37,129 nt of DNA from Collinsella aerofaciens (GTDB lineage: Bacteria > Actinomycetota > Coriobacteriia > Coriobacteriales > Coriobacteriaceae). The notes below the pieces were generated by a model. The model ran no database searches. It was not told where the DNA came from and worked only from the letters and a program-made list of their open reading frames with translations. How positions within the stretch are numbered: the first letter of the stretch is position 1; every line of letters begins with the position of its first letter. Positions 10,309 to 24,320 of this stretch are shown piece after piece. The position numbers and the translations under genes were made by a program. The stretch covers positions 1 through 37,129 of the forward strand of contig NZ_CAAKNY010000040.1 in assembly GCF_901212495.1 (NCBI RefSeq). The letters are read 5' to 3'.

Positions 10309-10617
10309 TTATGCGTTGGCGACGAGGTCCTCAGCCTGTTTGAGGACCTTGGCGCCGTCACAGCTGCCATAGGCAACCGGATCGATCACGGCAACGGGAG
10401 CTTTGCCGTCGACGACTTTGGTGAGCTTGCGCTGAAGATGACGGACCTGCGGCCCGAGCAGCAGCACGTCGAAATTACCAAGCTCCTCAGCAACCTGGCC
10501 CTGTTCAACGGCCCAGATTTTGTAGTCTTCCTTGCCCTGGGCTTTTGCAGCCTCCTCCATCCTGCTTACGACAAGAGAGGTGCTCATACCAGCGCAGCAA
10601 GCCAACATGATGTTCAT
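10309..10617 (-). CDS. PTS lactose/cellobiose-type EIIB
   Basis: A cytoplasmic EIIB of 102 residues that accepts phosphate from EIIA on a cysteine and passes it to the sugar during import. The P-loop CCAGMSTSLVVSRM is at the N-terminus; by alignment with ChbB, Cys7 is the phosphorylated residue. The following LLGPQVRHL is also typical. The start has AAAGGAG 6 nt upstream. It lies between EIIA (64 bp) and EIIC (101 bp). The spacer towards EIIC contains several short GC hairpins and the palindrome CTTTCGAAAG at 10220-10229. Confidence 0.95.
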   Translation of the reverse strand: MNIMLACCAGMSTSLVVSRMEEAAKAQGKEDYKIWAVEQGQVAEELGNFDVLLLGPQVRHLQRKLTKVVDGKAPVAVIDPVAYGSCDGAKVLKQAEDLVANA

Positions 10618-10681
10618 TACAAACTCCTTTCATAAAGCGCTCTTCCAGGGCGCTTAGATGACCAAAACGTAAAAGTCGAGG

Positions 10682-11002
10682 CTATTTACCTTCATACTTA
10701 TCGCGATACAGCTCAACGAAGCGCTCAGCAAAATCGCTTGCCATAATCGCCATTGTCAGATGGTCCTCAGCGTGGATCAGGATAATGTTGATATCGACCT
10801 CTTCGCCGTTAGCTTCAGCCTGGGTGAGCTCGAACTGCTTCTTGTGGGCGGCGCTCATCTCGGCCTGCGCCTCGGCGAGCTGCTTTTCTGCCCCCTCGAA
10901 ATCACCGTCATGGGCAGCGTCGATCGCCATCAAGGCGGCCGACTTGGCGTTGCCCGCATGAAGGATGATCTGGAGGGCGTTTTCGTACTTGCTCTCGTCC
11001 AT
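10682..11002 (-). CDS. PTS lactose/cellobiose-type EIIA
   Basis: A trimeric all-helical EIIA of 106 residues that receives phosphate from HPr. The signature LIHAEDHLTMAI gives the phosphorylated His77 and the metal-binding Asp80 by comparison with LacA/ChbA. The N-terminal ILHAGNAKSAALMAI is also conserved. The start has AGAGGAG 6 nt upstream. It lies 26 bp after the regulator gene and heads the IIA-IIB-IIC-GH1-GH1-AEC run. Confidence 0.95.
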   Translation of the reverse strand: MDESKYENALQIILHAGNAKSAALMAIDAAHDGDFEGAEKQLAEAQAEMSAAHKKQFELTQAEANGEEVDINIILIHAEDHLTMAIMASDFAERFVELYRDKYEGK

Positions 11003-11028
11003 CTGTGTCTCCTCTTACAGTTGTCGTC

Positions 11029-12942
11029 TTACATTCCAAATGTATTCAAAAGCTCGACAAGCGTGCCCCATTCCTGGTTGCCGACGAGCTTCTGGATAGC
11101 CTCTTTATTGGTGAGCAGCTTGGCCATACTGCGGTAGAAAGACTCGAGCTTTTTATTCTTGGCCTTGGATACCGAGACAAGAAAGACCGCGCGCACCGCT
11201 TGCCCGTTCCATTCGATGGCATGGCGGAGCAGTCCCACGCACACAAACGTGCCGTCGCTCACGGCTTGCACCGGATGTGGCATGGCAACCTGGTTGCCAA
11301 AGCTTGTCTGGGCAAGCTCCTCGCGACGAAGGACCAGCTCGCAAAAATCGCTGGGTACCTTTCGACACTCAGCTACGCGCTCGCAGAGCCCCTCGATCAC
11401 CTCTCGTTTATCAGATACGTCAAGGTCGGTCACGAACAGCTCGGGCGCAAAAAAGGGAGCAAGACTGCCCGACAGGCCGACATCGCTCAAAAGGTCCCTG
11501 AGGTCTTTCATATCCTCGTCATCGAGAAAGAAACTCACCTGACGTACCGGTACGAGAAGCGAGCAGCGCAACGGAACGGTAGTGAAAACGTAGTCGATGC
11601 CCGTCATGTCGACGCTGTCCACATGGCTGGCGTCGCACGTCACTACCCTGTCGACCAGCGAGCCGAACTCCTGGCGATAACGGTACTCAAGCAGCTTGGC
11701 GCTACCCTGCCCGCTCGCGCACACGACGAGGATGTTCTTGCGTGGGGCTTCGCCCTTCTGACGCTCGAGAGCGAGCGCGAAGGCAAGCGCGATGTAGCCG
11801 ACCTCGTCGTCGGAAAGACGGTTTCCGTACTTCTCCGCCAGAATCGTGGAGGAATCCAAGGCCATAGAATAGGCAAGAGTGAAACGCTCCTTGATATCGG
11901 CGAGCAGTGGATTATCGATATGCATGCGATACTTGAGGCGCACCGTGAGCGGCACGATATGACGCGCCAGATTCATGCGCAATTCAAGATCGCTGCGAAG
12001 GTCAAAGTGATAGGAATCCCAAACGAGCTCAAGCATCTCGGACACGACATTCCAGACCTCATCGGAGATGACGAGACCTTTATCCTCATCGTCGGGTCCC
12101 ACATAGAGAGACTGCTTGCCAGCCAGATGGATGGCAATGTAGGCAACCTCCTCTTGAGGAAGATCGATTGAGAACGCCTCCCCAATACCACTCGCGATGC
12201 GCCCGGCGACGGCAAACTCACGCGAGGAGCGAAGATGCTCCAGATGCTCGGCATCCATAGGCACATAGCAGCCTTCACGGATGCGACGGACGGCGATGGC
12301 GATATGAACCATAAGGTTCTGATATGCCGCAGAGTTGATTTGGAATCCCTCTTCGGCGATAACCTCGTCCACGCAGCGGGCGATCGCGTCAAGGGACGCA
12401 CGATTGGCGTCAACGTCTGCATGAACATCCATGAGGCTATCGAGCGTATTGTTGGCGAGACAAAGTCTGCGAGACATCTCGCTGCCGCGGACGCGAATCC
12501 CATAGTGAGGGCGACGCTCAAGCGAGAGGTCGAACCGCCCGAGCTGCTCCTCGACCTGTTTGAGGTCCCCCGAGATGGCGTTGCGGGACACAAAGAGAAT
12601 CTCGGAGAGATCGTCGAGCGTGATCCAGCCCGTACGGCAAAGAAGATCACTCAGGAGATAGGAGACCCTTCCCCCAGGCGTCGAGGGCAGGGCGCGGATG
12701 CCGCCCTCCGAGGACGCTTGGACAAGTCTATCGAAAGCATCGCGATCAGTGACAACGAGCGAATACCCGCCACCGCGCGCCTTATGGATATGCGCGGCGG
12801 GTTCGAGCTGCCCGTTAAGTTTCTTGACATAGGTGCGGATCGTACGGTCGCTTACATCGAATACACCGGCAAGGAGCTGGGGCATCACACCCTCGTGCTC
12901 TTCGATATAAAAGAGAACCTTGCGAACCTGCGAATCGATCAT
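11029..12942 (-). CDS. PRD-containing PTS-regulated transcriptional activator (LicR/ManR type)
   Basis: A 637-residue regulator. The domains in order are an N-terminal HTH (about 1-65), a second Mga-type HTH (about 95-150), PRD1 (about 180-285), PRD2 (about 290-395), an EIIB-like domain with Cys408 (NILVVCASGQGS) and an EIIA-like domain with His556 (AMPHPV). PTS phosphorylation of these sites normally controls promoter activation. PRD1 keeps His213 and His272 and PRD2 keeps His328, but the usual last PRD2 histidine (YIALHF-type) is Ala387 in GYIALAF. The start at 12942 has AAGGAGG 8 nt upstream and is preferred over 12972. As first gene of the locus I run it probably activates the operon behind it. 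Confidence 0.9.
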   Translation of the reverse strand: MIDSQVRKVLFYIEEHEGVMPQLLAGVFDVSDRTIRTYVKKLNGQLEPAAHIHKARGGGYSLVVTDRDAFDRLVQASSEGGIRALPSTPGGRVSYLLSDLLCRTGWITLDDLSEILFVSRNAISGDLKQVEEQLGRFDLSLERRPHYGIRVRGSEMSRRLCLANNTLDSLMDVHADVDANRASLDAIARCVDEVIAEEGFQINSAAYQNLMVHIAIAVRRIREGCYVPMDAEHLEHLRSSREFAVAGRIASGIGEAFSIDLPQEEVAYIAIHLAGKQSLYVGPDDEDKGLVISDEVWNVVSEMLELVWDSYHFDLRSDLELRMNLARHIVPLTVRLKYRMHIDNPLLADIKERFTLAYSMALDSSTILAEKYGNRLSDDEVGYIALAFALALERQKGEAPRKNILVVCASGQGSAKLLEYRYRQEFGSLVDRVVTCDASHVDSVDMTGIDYVFTTVPLRCSLLVPVRQVSFFLDDEDMKDLRDLLSDVGLSGSLAPFFAPELFVTDLDVSDKREVIEGLCERVAECRKVPSDFCELVLRREELAQTSFGNQVAMPHPVQAVSDGTFVCVGLLRHAIEWNGQAVRAVFLVSVSKAKNKKLESFYRSMAKLLTNKEAIQKLVGNQEWGTLVELLNTFGM

Positions 12943-13056
12943 GCGCCACACCTCCTTGCCTTCTCTCGACATTGATTAAGATATCTGGATTATGGAGAGG
13001 GTTCCACGATTGCGATTTCCGCATTAGTTGGAAGCAGGGTGGATGGAACGTACGAA

Positions 13057-13103
13057 AACAGAGCCACGGCGGGCATGGCAGGCTCCGAGTTGGGCATGCC
13101 CGC
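13057..13103 (-). terminator. terminator of the MBL hydrolase gene
   Basis: GCGGGCATG at 13069-13077 pairs with 13095-13103. It is followed on the minus strand by CGTGGCTCTGTTTTCG, with the T-run ending near 13056. It separates the hydrolase from the locus I regulator. Confidence 0.6.
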
Positions 13104-13111
13104 TGCGCTTA

Positions 13112-13786
13112 TCAACGGCTCATAAACGGGTTACGGGCGAGCTCCGCTTGCATCGTCGTTGCGGAACCATGACCGGTAAGGCAGACGGTGTCGGAGGGTA
13201 GCTCGCGGGCCATCTTTTTGAGCGAGTGGCAGATGGTCGCCTCGTCGCCGCCCGCAAGATCGGTGCGACCGTGGCTGCCCGGAAATAGCGTATCCCCTAC
13301 GAAAGCGACATTGCCCTCCTGCGTCGCCACGAACAGCACGATTCCGCCCGGCGTATGCCCCGGCACTTCCATAACCTGGAGTGCTGCTTCTCCCACTACA
13401 AGCGTATCGCCCTCGGCGATCAGTCGCGTAGGCTCACCCGGATCGGGCGTGTCGATTCCCCACATGGCACGTTGCTCAGCGATGTTTTGAGCAGGAAGCT
13501 CGGCATCTTTAGCAGGCAACGCGTACAAGCATGCCTCACCCAACGCCGCGCGCACGCCCGCCACGCCGCCCACATGGTCCGCATGCCCATGCGTGCAGAC
13601 GGCGCCGAGCAGCGTCTCGTCCGGATGCTCGGCATAAAAGCGCTCGACCAAGGCCGCACCGTCCCATGCGGGATCGACGACAACCCACTCCCCCGCCGAG
13701 CCCACAAAGTAGCTGTTGGTTTCGATAGGTCCGTTGGCCAAACATTCAATGGAAACAGAACCGCGTGGCGTGGTATCGAGGGACAT
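13112..13786 (-). CDS. MBL-fold hydrolase, glyoxalase II-like
   Basis: A 224-residue metallo-beta-lactamase-fold protein. The metal-binding motif THGHADH (His66, His68, Asp70, His71) is followed by a PGHTPGG histidine, the FVGDTLFPGSHGRTDL metal bridge and a terminal TGHG histidine, a complete set for two metals. Small stand-alone members often hydrolyse thioesters such as hydroxyacylglutathione; in organisms lacking glutathione the substrate is uncertain. The start at ATG 13786 has AAGGAG 5 nt upstream; an extension to 13852 runs into the preceding terminator and lacks a Shine-Dalgarno sequence. It sits between the two beta-glucoside loci with hairpins on both sides, so it is likely an independent unit. 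Confidence 0.88.
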   Translation of the reverse strand: MSLDTTPRGSVSIECLANGPIETNSYFVGSAGEWVVVDPAWDGAALVERFYAEHPDETLLGAVCTHGHADHVGGVAGVRAALGEACLYALPAKDAELPAQNIAEQRAMWGIDTPDPGEPTRLIAEGDTLVVGEAALQVMEVPGHTPGGIVLFVATQEGNVAFVGDTLFPGSHGRTDLAGGDEATICHSLKKMARELPSDTVCLTGHGSATTMQAELARNPFMSR

Positions 13787-13810
13787 AGGCACTCCTTTTG
13801 CATTCGGAAA

Positions 13811-13843
13811 GGCGGCCAAGTGCGCAAGCGCATTTTGGCCGCC
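13811..13843 (-). terminator. terminator of beta-glucoside locus II
   Basis: GGCGGCCAA at 13811-13819 pairs with 13835-13843, and inner TGCGC at 13821-13825 pairs with 13828-13832, giving a nearly continuous 14-bp stem. On the minus strand TTTCCG follows. It lies 12 bp after the last GH1 gene of the locus. Confidence 0.75.
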
Positions 13844-13855
13844 CATGGTCATTCT

Positions 13856-16825
<2,970 letters not shown>

Positions 16826-17755
16826 CTAAAACAACATGAGGCCCGCCGAGAGCAAGGCGGGCATGGTGACAATAGAAAGAAGCGTTGATATGGTTACGAG
16901 CCCGGCACCAAAACGGTAGTCTCCACCAAAGAGCTGCGGCATCATGGACGACATGGCACCGCATGGACATGAAAACGCGATAAGCAGGACTGCCTTACAG
17001 GCCTGGGGCATGGGCGTCACTGCCAAGATGAGGGCAGCAATGCCCGCCGTAACCAGCAGGCGAAGCGCGCTCGCCTTGTAAATCGAGCGGGTGCGCAGGA
17101 GCGCGCGGAGATCGGACTGTGCCAGAAAAATGCCCACGATCAGCATGCCGAGACCGGTGTTAAGGTTCGCCATGCCGTCCACGAACACCTTGACTACGCC
17201 CTGGGGCTCATAGCTCAAGAAGAACATGGCAAATCCCACGATGACCGATATAATCACTGGATTCGTGAAAACCTTTTTGACGCTCACGGTGGAACGGTCA
17301 CGCGTATACATCCATACACAATAGGTCCAAATAAAGACGGTCTGAGCCGCGATGGTGGCGGAGATGTAAATGACGTATTCCTCGCCAATCACGCCCTCGA
17401 CAAGAGGAATGCCCACAAAGCCCATGTTAGAGACAATGATACCTACCTGTGCCGCCCGGTTTCCGTTCGAGCCATAAGCAAGGCGTGCGCAAACGATACA
17501 GACCACCATAAGGATACAGGTGACACCGACCACCCATGCAACGTTGGCAGCCACCTCCGGATCAAATTTGCTAGCAAGTGCCCGGAGCACCACGGCGGGC
17601 GTGGACACATAGCAAGCAAGGTTGGTGAACACCTTGGAGCCGTCCTTGGTGATGAATCCTGCCTTAAAGCAGATGGCGCCCACCCCCATCATGAGGAACA
17701 TGGCAATGATCTGGTTGAGCATGAGGGGCATGGTCGAAGCCAGACTCAGCTGCAT
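16826..17755 (-). CDS. AEC-family transporter (second copy)
   Basis: A 309-residue membrane protein with about ten hydrophobic segments, homologous to the AEC protein at 4896-5816. Both share an N-terminal LNQI..MF..M..G....KA..I pattern and the LNTGL.M.....LAQSDLRA segment in the middle. The start at 17755 is preferred: AAGGAG lies 10 nt upstream and the next residues begin helix 1. A longer frame to 17899 runs back through an inverted repeat. It lies between PTS IIBC and two GH1 genes, so again it is tied to glucoside use. The substrate is unknown; export of an aglycone is my inference. Confidence 0.85.
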   Translation of the reverse strand: MQLSLASTMPLMLNQIIAMFLMMGVGAICFKAGFITKDGSKVFTNLACYVSTPAVVLRALASKFDPEVAANVAWVVGVTCILMVVCIVCARLAYGSNGNRAAQVGIIVSNMGFVGIPLVEGVIGEEYVIYISATIAAQTVFIWTYCVWMYTRDRSTVSVKKVFTNPVIISVIVGFAMFFLSYEPQGVVKVFVDGMANLNTGLGMLIVGIFLAQSDLRALLRTRSIYKASALRLLVTAGIAALILAVTPMPQACKAVLLIAFSCPCGAMSSMMPQLFGGDYRFGAGLVTISTLLSIVTMPALLSAGLMLF

Positions 17756-17808
17756 GGGTGCGCATCTCCTTACAGGCGGGATTCGAATATGTGATCGGCA
17801 TATGCCGA

Positions 17809-17903
17809 TAAATGGGGACAGAGCCTTTTTGCGCAACCGAAAAGGGACTGGGTCGACGTCTGGAGGGACGCCGCGGCAACGAAAAAGGCTGTGTCCCAAT
17901 TTA
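17809..17903. repeat. inverted repeat of the GGGACA-AGCCTTTTT type
   Basis: Two 22-bp arms, 17809-17830 and 17882-17903, are complementary at 20 of 22 positions around TAAAT-GGGACA-AGCCTTTTT, with a 51-bp centre. No gene lies inside. The sequence resembles repetitive extragenic palindromes. Confidence 0.7.
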
Positions 17904-17910
17904 CCCTAGC

Positions 17911-17949
17911 AAAAAGTTGGCCGCCCGCGCCGTGCGGACTCGGGCGGCC
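17911..17949 (-). terminator. terminator after PTS IIBC
   Basis: GGCCGCCCG at 17919-17927 pairs with 17941-17949 and is followed on the minus strand by AACTTTTTG. It lies between the IIBC gene and the AEC gene, so the AEC-GH1-GH1 genes either rely on read-through or have their own promoter. Confidence 0.75.
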
Positions 17950-17987
17950 CCAAAGCCGGCCGTTCGTGCCAGGGGCACGCGGCCGTC

Positions 17988-18020
17988 GTTGGGCATCGAC
18001 GCGCAGCACCGATGCCCAAC
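17988..18020 (-). other. second hairpin after PTS IIBC
   Basis: GTTGGGCATCG at 17988-17998 pairs perfectly with 18010-18020, 7 bp after the IIBC stop codon. There is no T-tract; it probably protects the mRNA 3' end or works together with the terminator behind it. Confidence 0.6.
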
Positions 18021-18026
18021 CGAAAA

Positions 18027-19493
18027 CTAGGCGTTGGCCTTCTTGGGCTCATCCTTGTACGTGATGTAGGTGAGGATGAAGGAGGCAACCATGGAAATGA
18101 GGATACCGATAACCATAATGATGAGGTTGTTGATGCCCTCGGCACCCGTAGGATCAATGTAGACCGGCAGGCCCAGAATACCGGAATAACCCGCCATAAA
18201 CTGCTTGGCACCCATACCGCAGACAAATGCGCCACCGATGGCAGAGGCGATGCAGGACATAACGAACGGGGTCTTCTTGGGCAGGGTCACGCCGTAGATA
18301 GCAGGCTCGGTAGTGCCAAAGACGCCGGTGATGGCTGCAGGGATGCAGACCTCCTTGAGGGCCTTATCATTGGTCTTAAAGAACACCGCGAGGACAGAGG
18401 CAACCTGAGCGTGGCTGCAGACCTGACGACCGCCGAAAACGGCGTCATAGCCCAGCACGGCAAGGTTGTTGAGATACATGGGGACGACGGACCAATGCAG
18501 GCCGAAGACCACGAGGACCTGCCACAAACCGCCGAGCAGGGCGCCGCAGGCAATGCCGCCGATAACGGGAATCTCGTAGACAGTCTTAAAGAAGAGGGCG
18601 AGCAGGTTGGTGAGAACGCCGGCAATGGGGCCAATGACCAGGTAAGTAAGCGGGGTGAAGATCACAAGCGTGAGCATCGGGGTAAGGAAGAAGCGCACGG
18701 CCGAAGGAATCTTCTGATCGATTGCCTTCCAGAACTTGGAAGCGCAGAACACCGCGATGATGATGGGTATGACGGAACTGGTGTAACCGGAGCTCGGGAA
18801 CACGATGGGCAGGCCAAAGAACGTATCCGAGTAGTTCATCTGCATGAACGTACCGGCGAAGACAGAACCGATGGGATCGGCGCCTTTCATGGCAACCATA
18901 GCCGGATAGCAGAGCGAAGCGCCCAGGGCAGCACCGACAAACTGGTTGATGCCAAACTTCTTTGCCGAAGTGAAGCCCAGGAAAATGGGCAGGAAGTAGA
19001 AGAAGCCATCGGCGAAGGAATAGATGGTCTGGTAGGCACCGGAATCGGCGGTCATCACGCCCAGGAAGGTGCACAGCGACAGCAGGCCCTTAGTCATGCC
19101 GGCGGCGGCCAGCACGGGAAGAACCGGCTGGAGAATGCCGGACACCATATCGATGAAGGCGTCGAGCGGCTTCATGGGGGCCTTCTCGCCCTCGTCCTCC
19201 TCAATCGTATTGCCCTCTTCGTCAACGAGGCCACCGGCCTGGAACTTACCGATTGCAAGCACGGTATCGTAGACGTCGGTGACATGCGGGCCGATCACGA
19301 CCTGATACTGGCCACCAGCATGCATGATTTTGATGACACCGTCGGTGCTCTCGAGCACTTCGTCGTTTGCAAGGGACTCGTCCTTGAGCTTAAAGCGCAG
19401 GCGGGTAACGCAGTGCGCGAGACTCTTGACGTTGTCCTTACCACCCACGTTTTGGATGATGATGTGGGCGAGACCATCATACTTACTTGCCAT
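18027..19493 (-). CDS. PTS beta-glucoside EIIBC permease without EIIA
   Basis: A beta-glucoside-type PTS permease of 488 residues. The EIIB domain occupies about 1-90, with the phosphorylated Cys28 in LAHCVTRLRF. The EIIC domain (about 105-480) contains the family motif GTTEPAIYGVTLP. The C-terminal EIIA domain found in BglF/BglP is absent, since the protein ends in TYKDEPKKANA. It must therefore be phosphorylated by an EIIA encoded elsewhere. The start at 19493 has GGAGA 4 nt upstream; a frame extending to 19685 has no Shine-Dalgarno sequence. It follows the LicT-type antiterminator by 205 bp and precedes AEC and two GH1 genes. Confidence 0.93.
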   Translation of the reverse strand: MASKYDGLAHIIIQNVGGKDNVKSLAHCVTRLRFKLKDESLANDEVLESTDGVIKIMHAGGQYQVVIGPHVTDVYDTVLAIGKFQAGGLVDEEGNTIEEDEGEKAPMKPLDAFIDMVSGILQPVLPVLAAAGMTKGLLSLCTFLGVMTADSGAYQTIYSFADGFFYFLPIFLGFTSAKKFGINQFVGAALGASLCYPAMVAMKGADPIGSVFAGTFMQMNYSDTFFGLPIVFPSSGYTSSVIPIIIAVFCASKFWKAIDQKIPSAVRFFLTPMLTLVIFTPLTYLVIGPIAGVLTNLLALFFKTVYEIPVIGGIACGALLGGLWQVLVVFGLHWSVVPMYLNNLAVLGYDAVFGGRQVCSHAQVASVLAVFFKTNDKALKEVCIPAAITGVFGTTEPAIYGVTLPKKTPFVMSCIASAIGGAFVCGMGAKQFMAGYSGILGLPVYIDPTGAEGINNLIIMVIGILISMVASFILTYITYKDEPKKANA

Positions 19494-19698
19494 AATGTCT
19501 CCTTTTCCTAACTGAGCATTGGCTTTAGGGACAGTGCTGTATATAGACGCGAGGCCCGGCGCCATTGGCCCGTCGCGCCTATTACCAAAGGTTGTATGAG
19601 GTGGTCGCTCCGTAACGAATCCGTTGGGGAAATCGCCGGCTTGGCCGGATATGTGAACGGCGGCGCTGCATGCACCTGCCGTCATATTGCGAGAAGCG

Positions 19699-20538
19699 CT
19701 AGTTCTCGAGCTTGATGAGATACATCAACAGATAGAAGCGCTCCTCATCGGTGAGTTTCCACCCATGTTCACGCCTAAAATAGCGGGAAATGGCCTTTGA
19801 GCAGCTCATAGCCCTCGGATAGCCTTTCGCAACATCCATGAGCAGCGGAAGCTTGGCTTCCTGATGCTCATCGACACCCTCCAGGCGTTTTACGAGAAAC
19901 TTAAGGTGCGTAACAAAGCGCACGTATGCATGGGAGGTCTTGTCGAGCCCCCTCCCGCAGGGAAACATCTTGGCGTTGACGATCTCGGTAACGTCGTCAA
20001 CGATCTTTAGGGTCTTTTGAACCATGCGCGCGCTGTTGGCACGCTTGGCGCCACGGCCCTCGGCATTGAGGATATGCAGAGCAATCGAGCATGCCTCGGA
20101 CTCGGGAAGCTCCAGGCCGGTCACGTTGCGCATAAAGGCTAGACCCGTTTTGCCCAGCTCAAACTCATCGGGGTACACCAGCGGGATATCCGCAGCGAGT
20201 GGATTTTCCATAACGATGCCGTCGGCAAAGCGCTCCGCTGCAAACTGCAAGTGGTCGGCAAGCGTGAGATAAAGATTGGGATTGAGCCTGCAATCGAGCT
20301 CGACCTCGGCCAGGCGCACGATATCCATTGCAACGCCGATAACCTCGCCCGAAATGGAGTTAATACTCTTAAGCAGGTCGTCATTGACGTTGCGGAACAC
20401 GCGGTGAATCTGAGAGGTTTCCTCGAGCTCGTAGGGCGGCTTTCGAAAGCCAAGGCCCTTGCCAAAGACAACCAGCTCATTGCCATCGCTATCCTGTGCC
20501 ATGGCAACGTTGTTATTGATTCTTTTCGTGATAAGCAT
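19699..20538 (-). CDS. BglG/LicT-family transcription antiterminator
   Basis: A 279-residue RNA-binding antiterminator. The N-terminal CAT domain (MLITKRINNNVAMAQD, about 1-55) binds a ribonucleic antiterminator hairpin and prevents early termination. PRD1 (about 65-165) has His96 and His155, and PRD2 (about 175-279) has His211. The usual last PRD2 histidine (YLTLHI-type) is replaced by Tyr273 in YLLMYLI. In LicT the PRD2 histidines are activated by HPr, so control may differ. The start at 20538 has AGGAG 7 nt upstream. A RAT-like sequence precedes this gene, which suggests autoregulation and control of locus II. Confidence 0.92.
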   Translation of the reverse strand: MLITKRINNNVAMAQDSDGNELVVFGKGLGFRKPPYELEETSQIHRVFRNVNDDLLKSINSISGEVIGVAMDIVRLAEVELDCRLNPNLYLTLADHLQFAAERFADGIVMENPLAADIPLVYPDEFELGKTGLAFMRNVTGLELPESEACSIALHILNAEGRGAKRANSARMVQKTLKIVDDVTEIVNAKMFPCGRGLDKTSHAYVRFVTHLKFLVKRLEGVDEHQEAKLPLLMDVAKGYPRAMSCSKAISRYFRREHGWKLTDEERFYLLMYLIKLEN

Positions 20539-20616
20539 AAGAAAACTCCTCTCGATACAATCGTGGCCGACAGCTTTCACTCAACAATCCAAGTTCGGAC
20601 TATATGTGGCTGCGTC

Positions 20617-20645
20617 CGCGTTGCCTCGAAAAGGAGTAACAACCG
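20617..20645 (-). promoter_or_regulatory. RAT-like antiterminator site before licT-type gene
   Basis: The minus strand reads GGTTGTTACT (20644-20635), an 8-nt loop region and AGGCAACGC (20626-20618). This fits the known RAT pattern GGATTGTTACTG-N-GCAGGCAAAACC at the conserved TTGTTACT and AGGCAA blocks. No clear U-tract terminator follows; only a weak CGGAC/GTCCG stem overlaps the 3' part. Confidence 0.55.
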
Positions 20646-20660
20646 AAACGTCGAGACGAA

Positions 20661-20689
20661 CCTTAACACCCTCTGCATCGAATTGTGAA
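20661..20689 (-). promoter_or_regulatory. possible promoter of beta-glucoside locus II
   Basis: On the minus strand TTCACA (20689-20684) is 17 nt from TTAAGG (20666-20661). The -35 is good and the -10 poor. The predicted start would place the RAT-like site about 10 nt into the transcript, as in known RAT leaders. Confidence 0.4.
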
Positions 20690-20799
20690 GTTATTTGAAG
20701 AAAAATACCGTTCGCGGCGATTTTTCGACCGTTCATCGGCGATTGCCCCCATTCACGACGCTTATCCCAGCGGCACCGCGCGCATATCCAGCTGTTCAA

Positions 20800-24175
<3,376 letters not shown>

Positions 24176-24185
24176 CGTGAGCCTA

Positions 24186-24229
24186 TAAAAGAAGGCCGAC
24201 GGAATTGCCCCGTCGGCCTTCTGCTTTTT
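24186..24229. terminator. bidirectional terminator between GH1 and rel
   Basis: GAAGGCCGACGG at 24191-24202 pairs perfectly with 24210-24221 around a 7-nt loop. A T-run at 24225-24229 serves the plus-strand GH1 gene. An A-run at 24187-24190 gives a T-run for the convergent minus-strand rel transcript. Confidence 0.9.
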
Positions 24230-24230
24230 A

Positions 24231-24317
24231 TCATGCCCCCGAAATTGAACGTCAGATTGTTGCTCTGGTGGGCGCGCAGCGTCAAGCCATTCCGCCGTTT
24301 GGTAAAACGGCGGAATG
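24231..24317 (-). repeat. structured 3' element after rel (copy A)
   Basis: This stretch matches 33073-33158 along its whole length. On the minus strand it opens with a hairpin, a 13-bp stem of 24305-24317 with 24288-24300 and a 4-nt loop (TACC). A conserved roughly 50-nt tail follows, with CGACGCTGC-like, CCAGAGC, CAATCTG, TTCAA-TTCGG and GGCATGA blocks. It begins 3 bp after the rel stop codon. The stem sequence differs from copy B but pairing is kept. Confidence 0.75.
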
Positions 24318-24320
24318 AAT

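Noticed and set aside
19590..19640. A RAT site in the leader of the PTS IIBC gene (GGATTCGTTACGG on the minus strand)
   Set aside because: Only the first block resembles RAT; the AGGCAA block and an overlapping terminator are absent.
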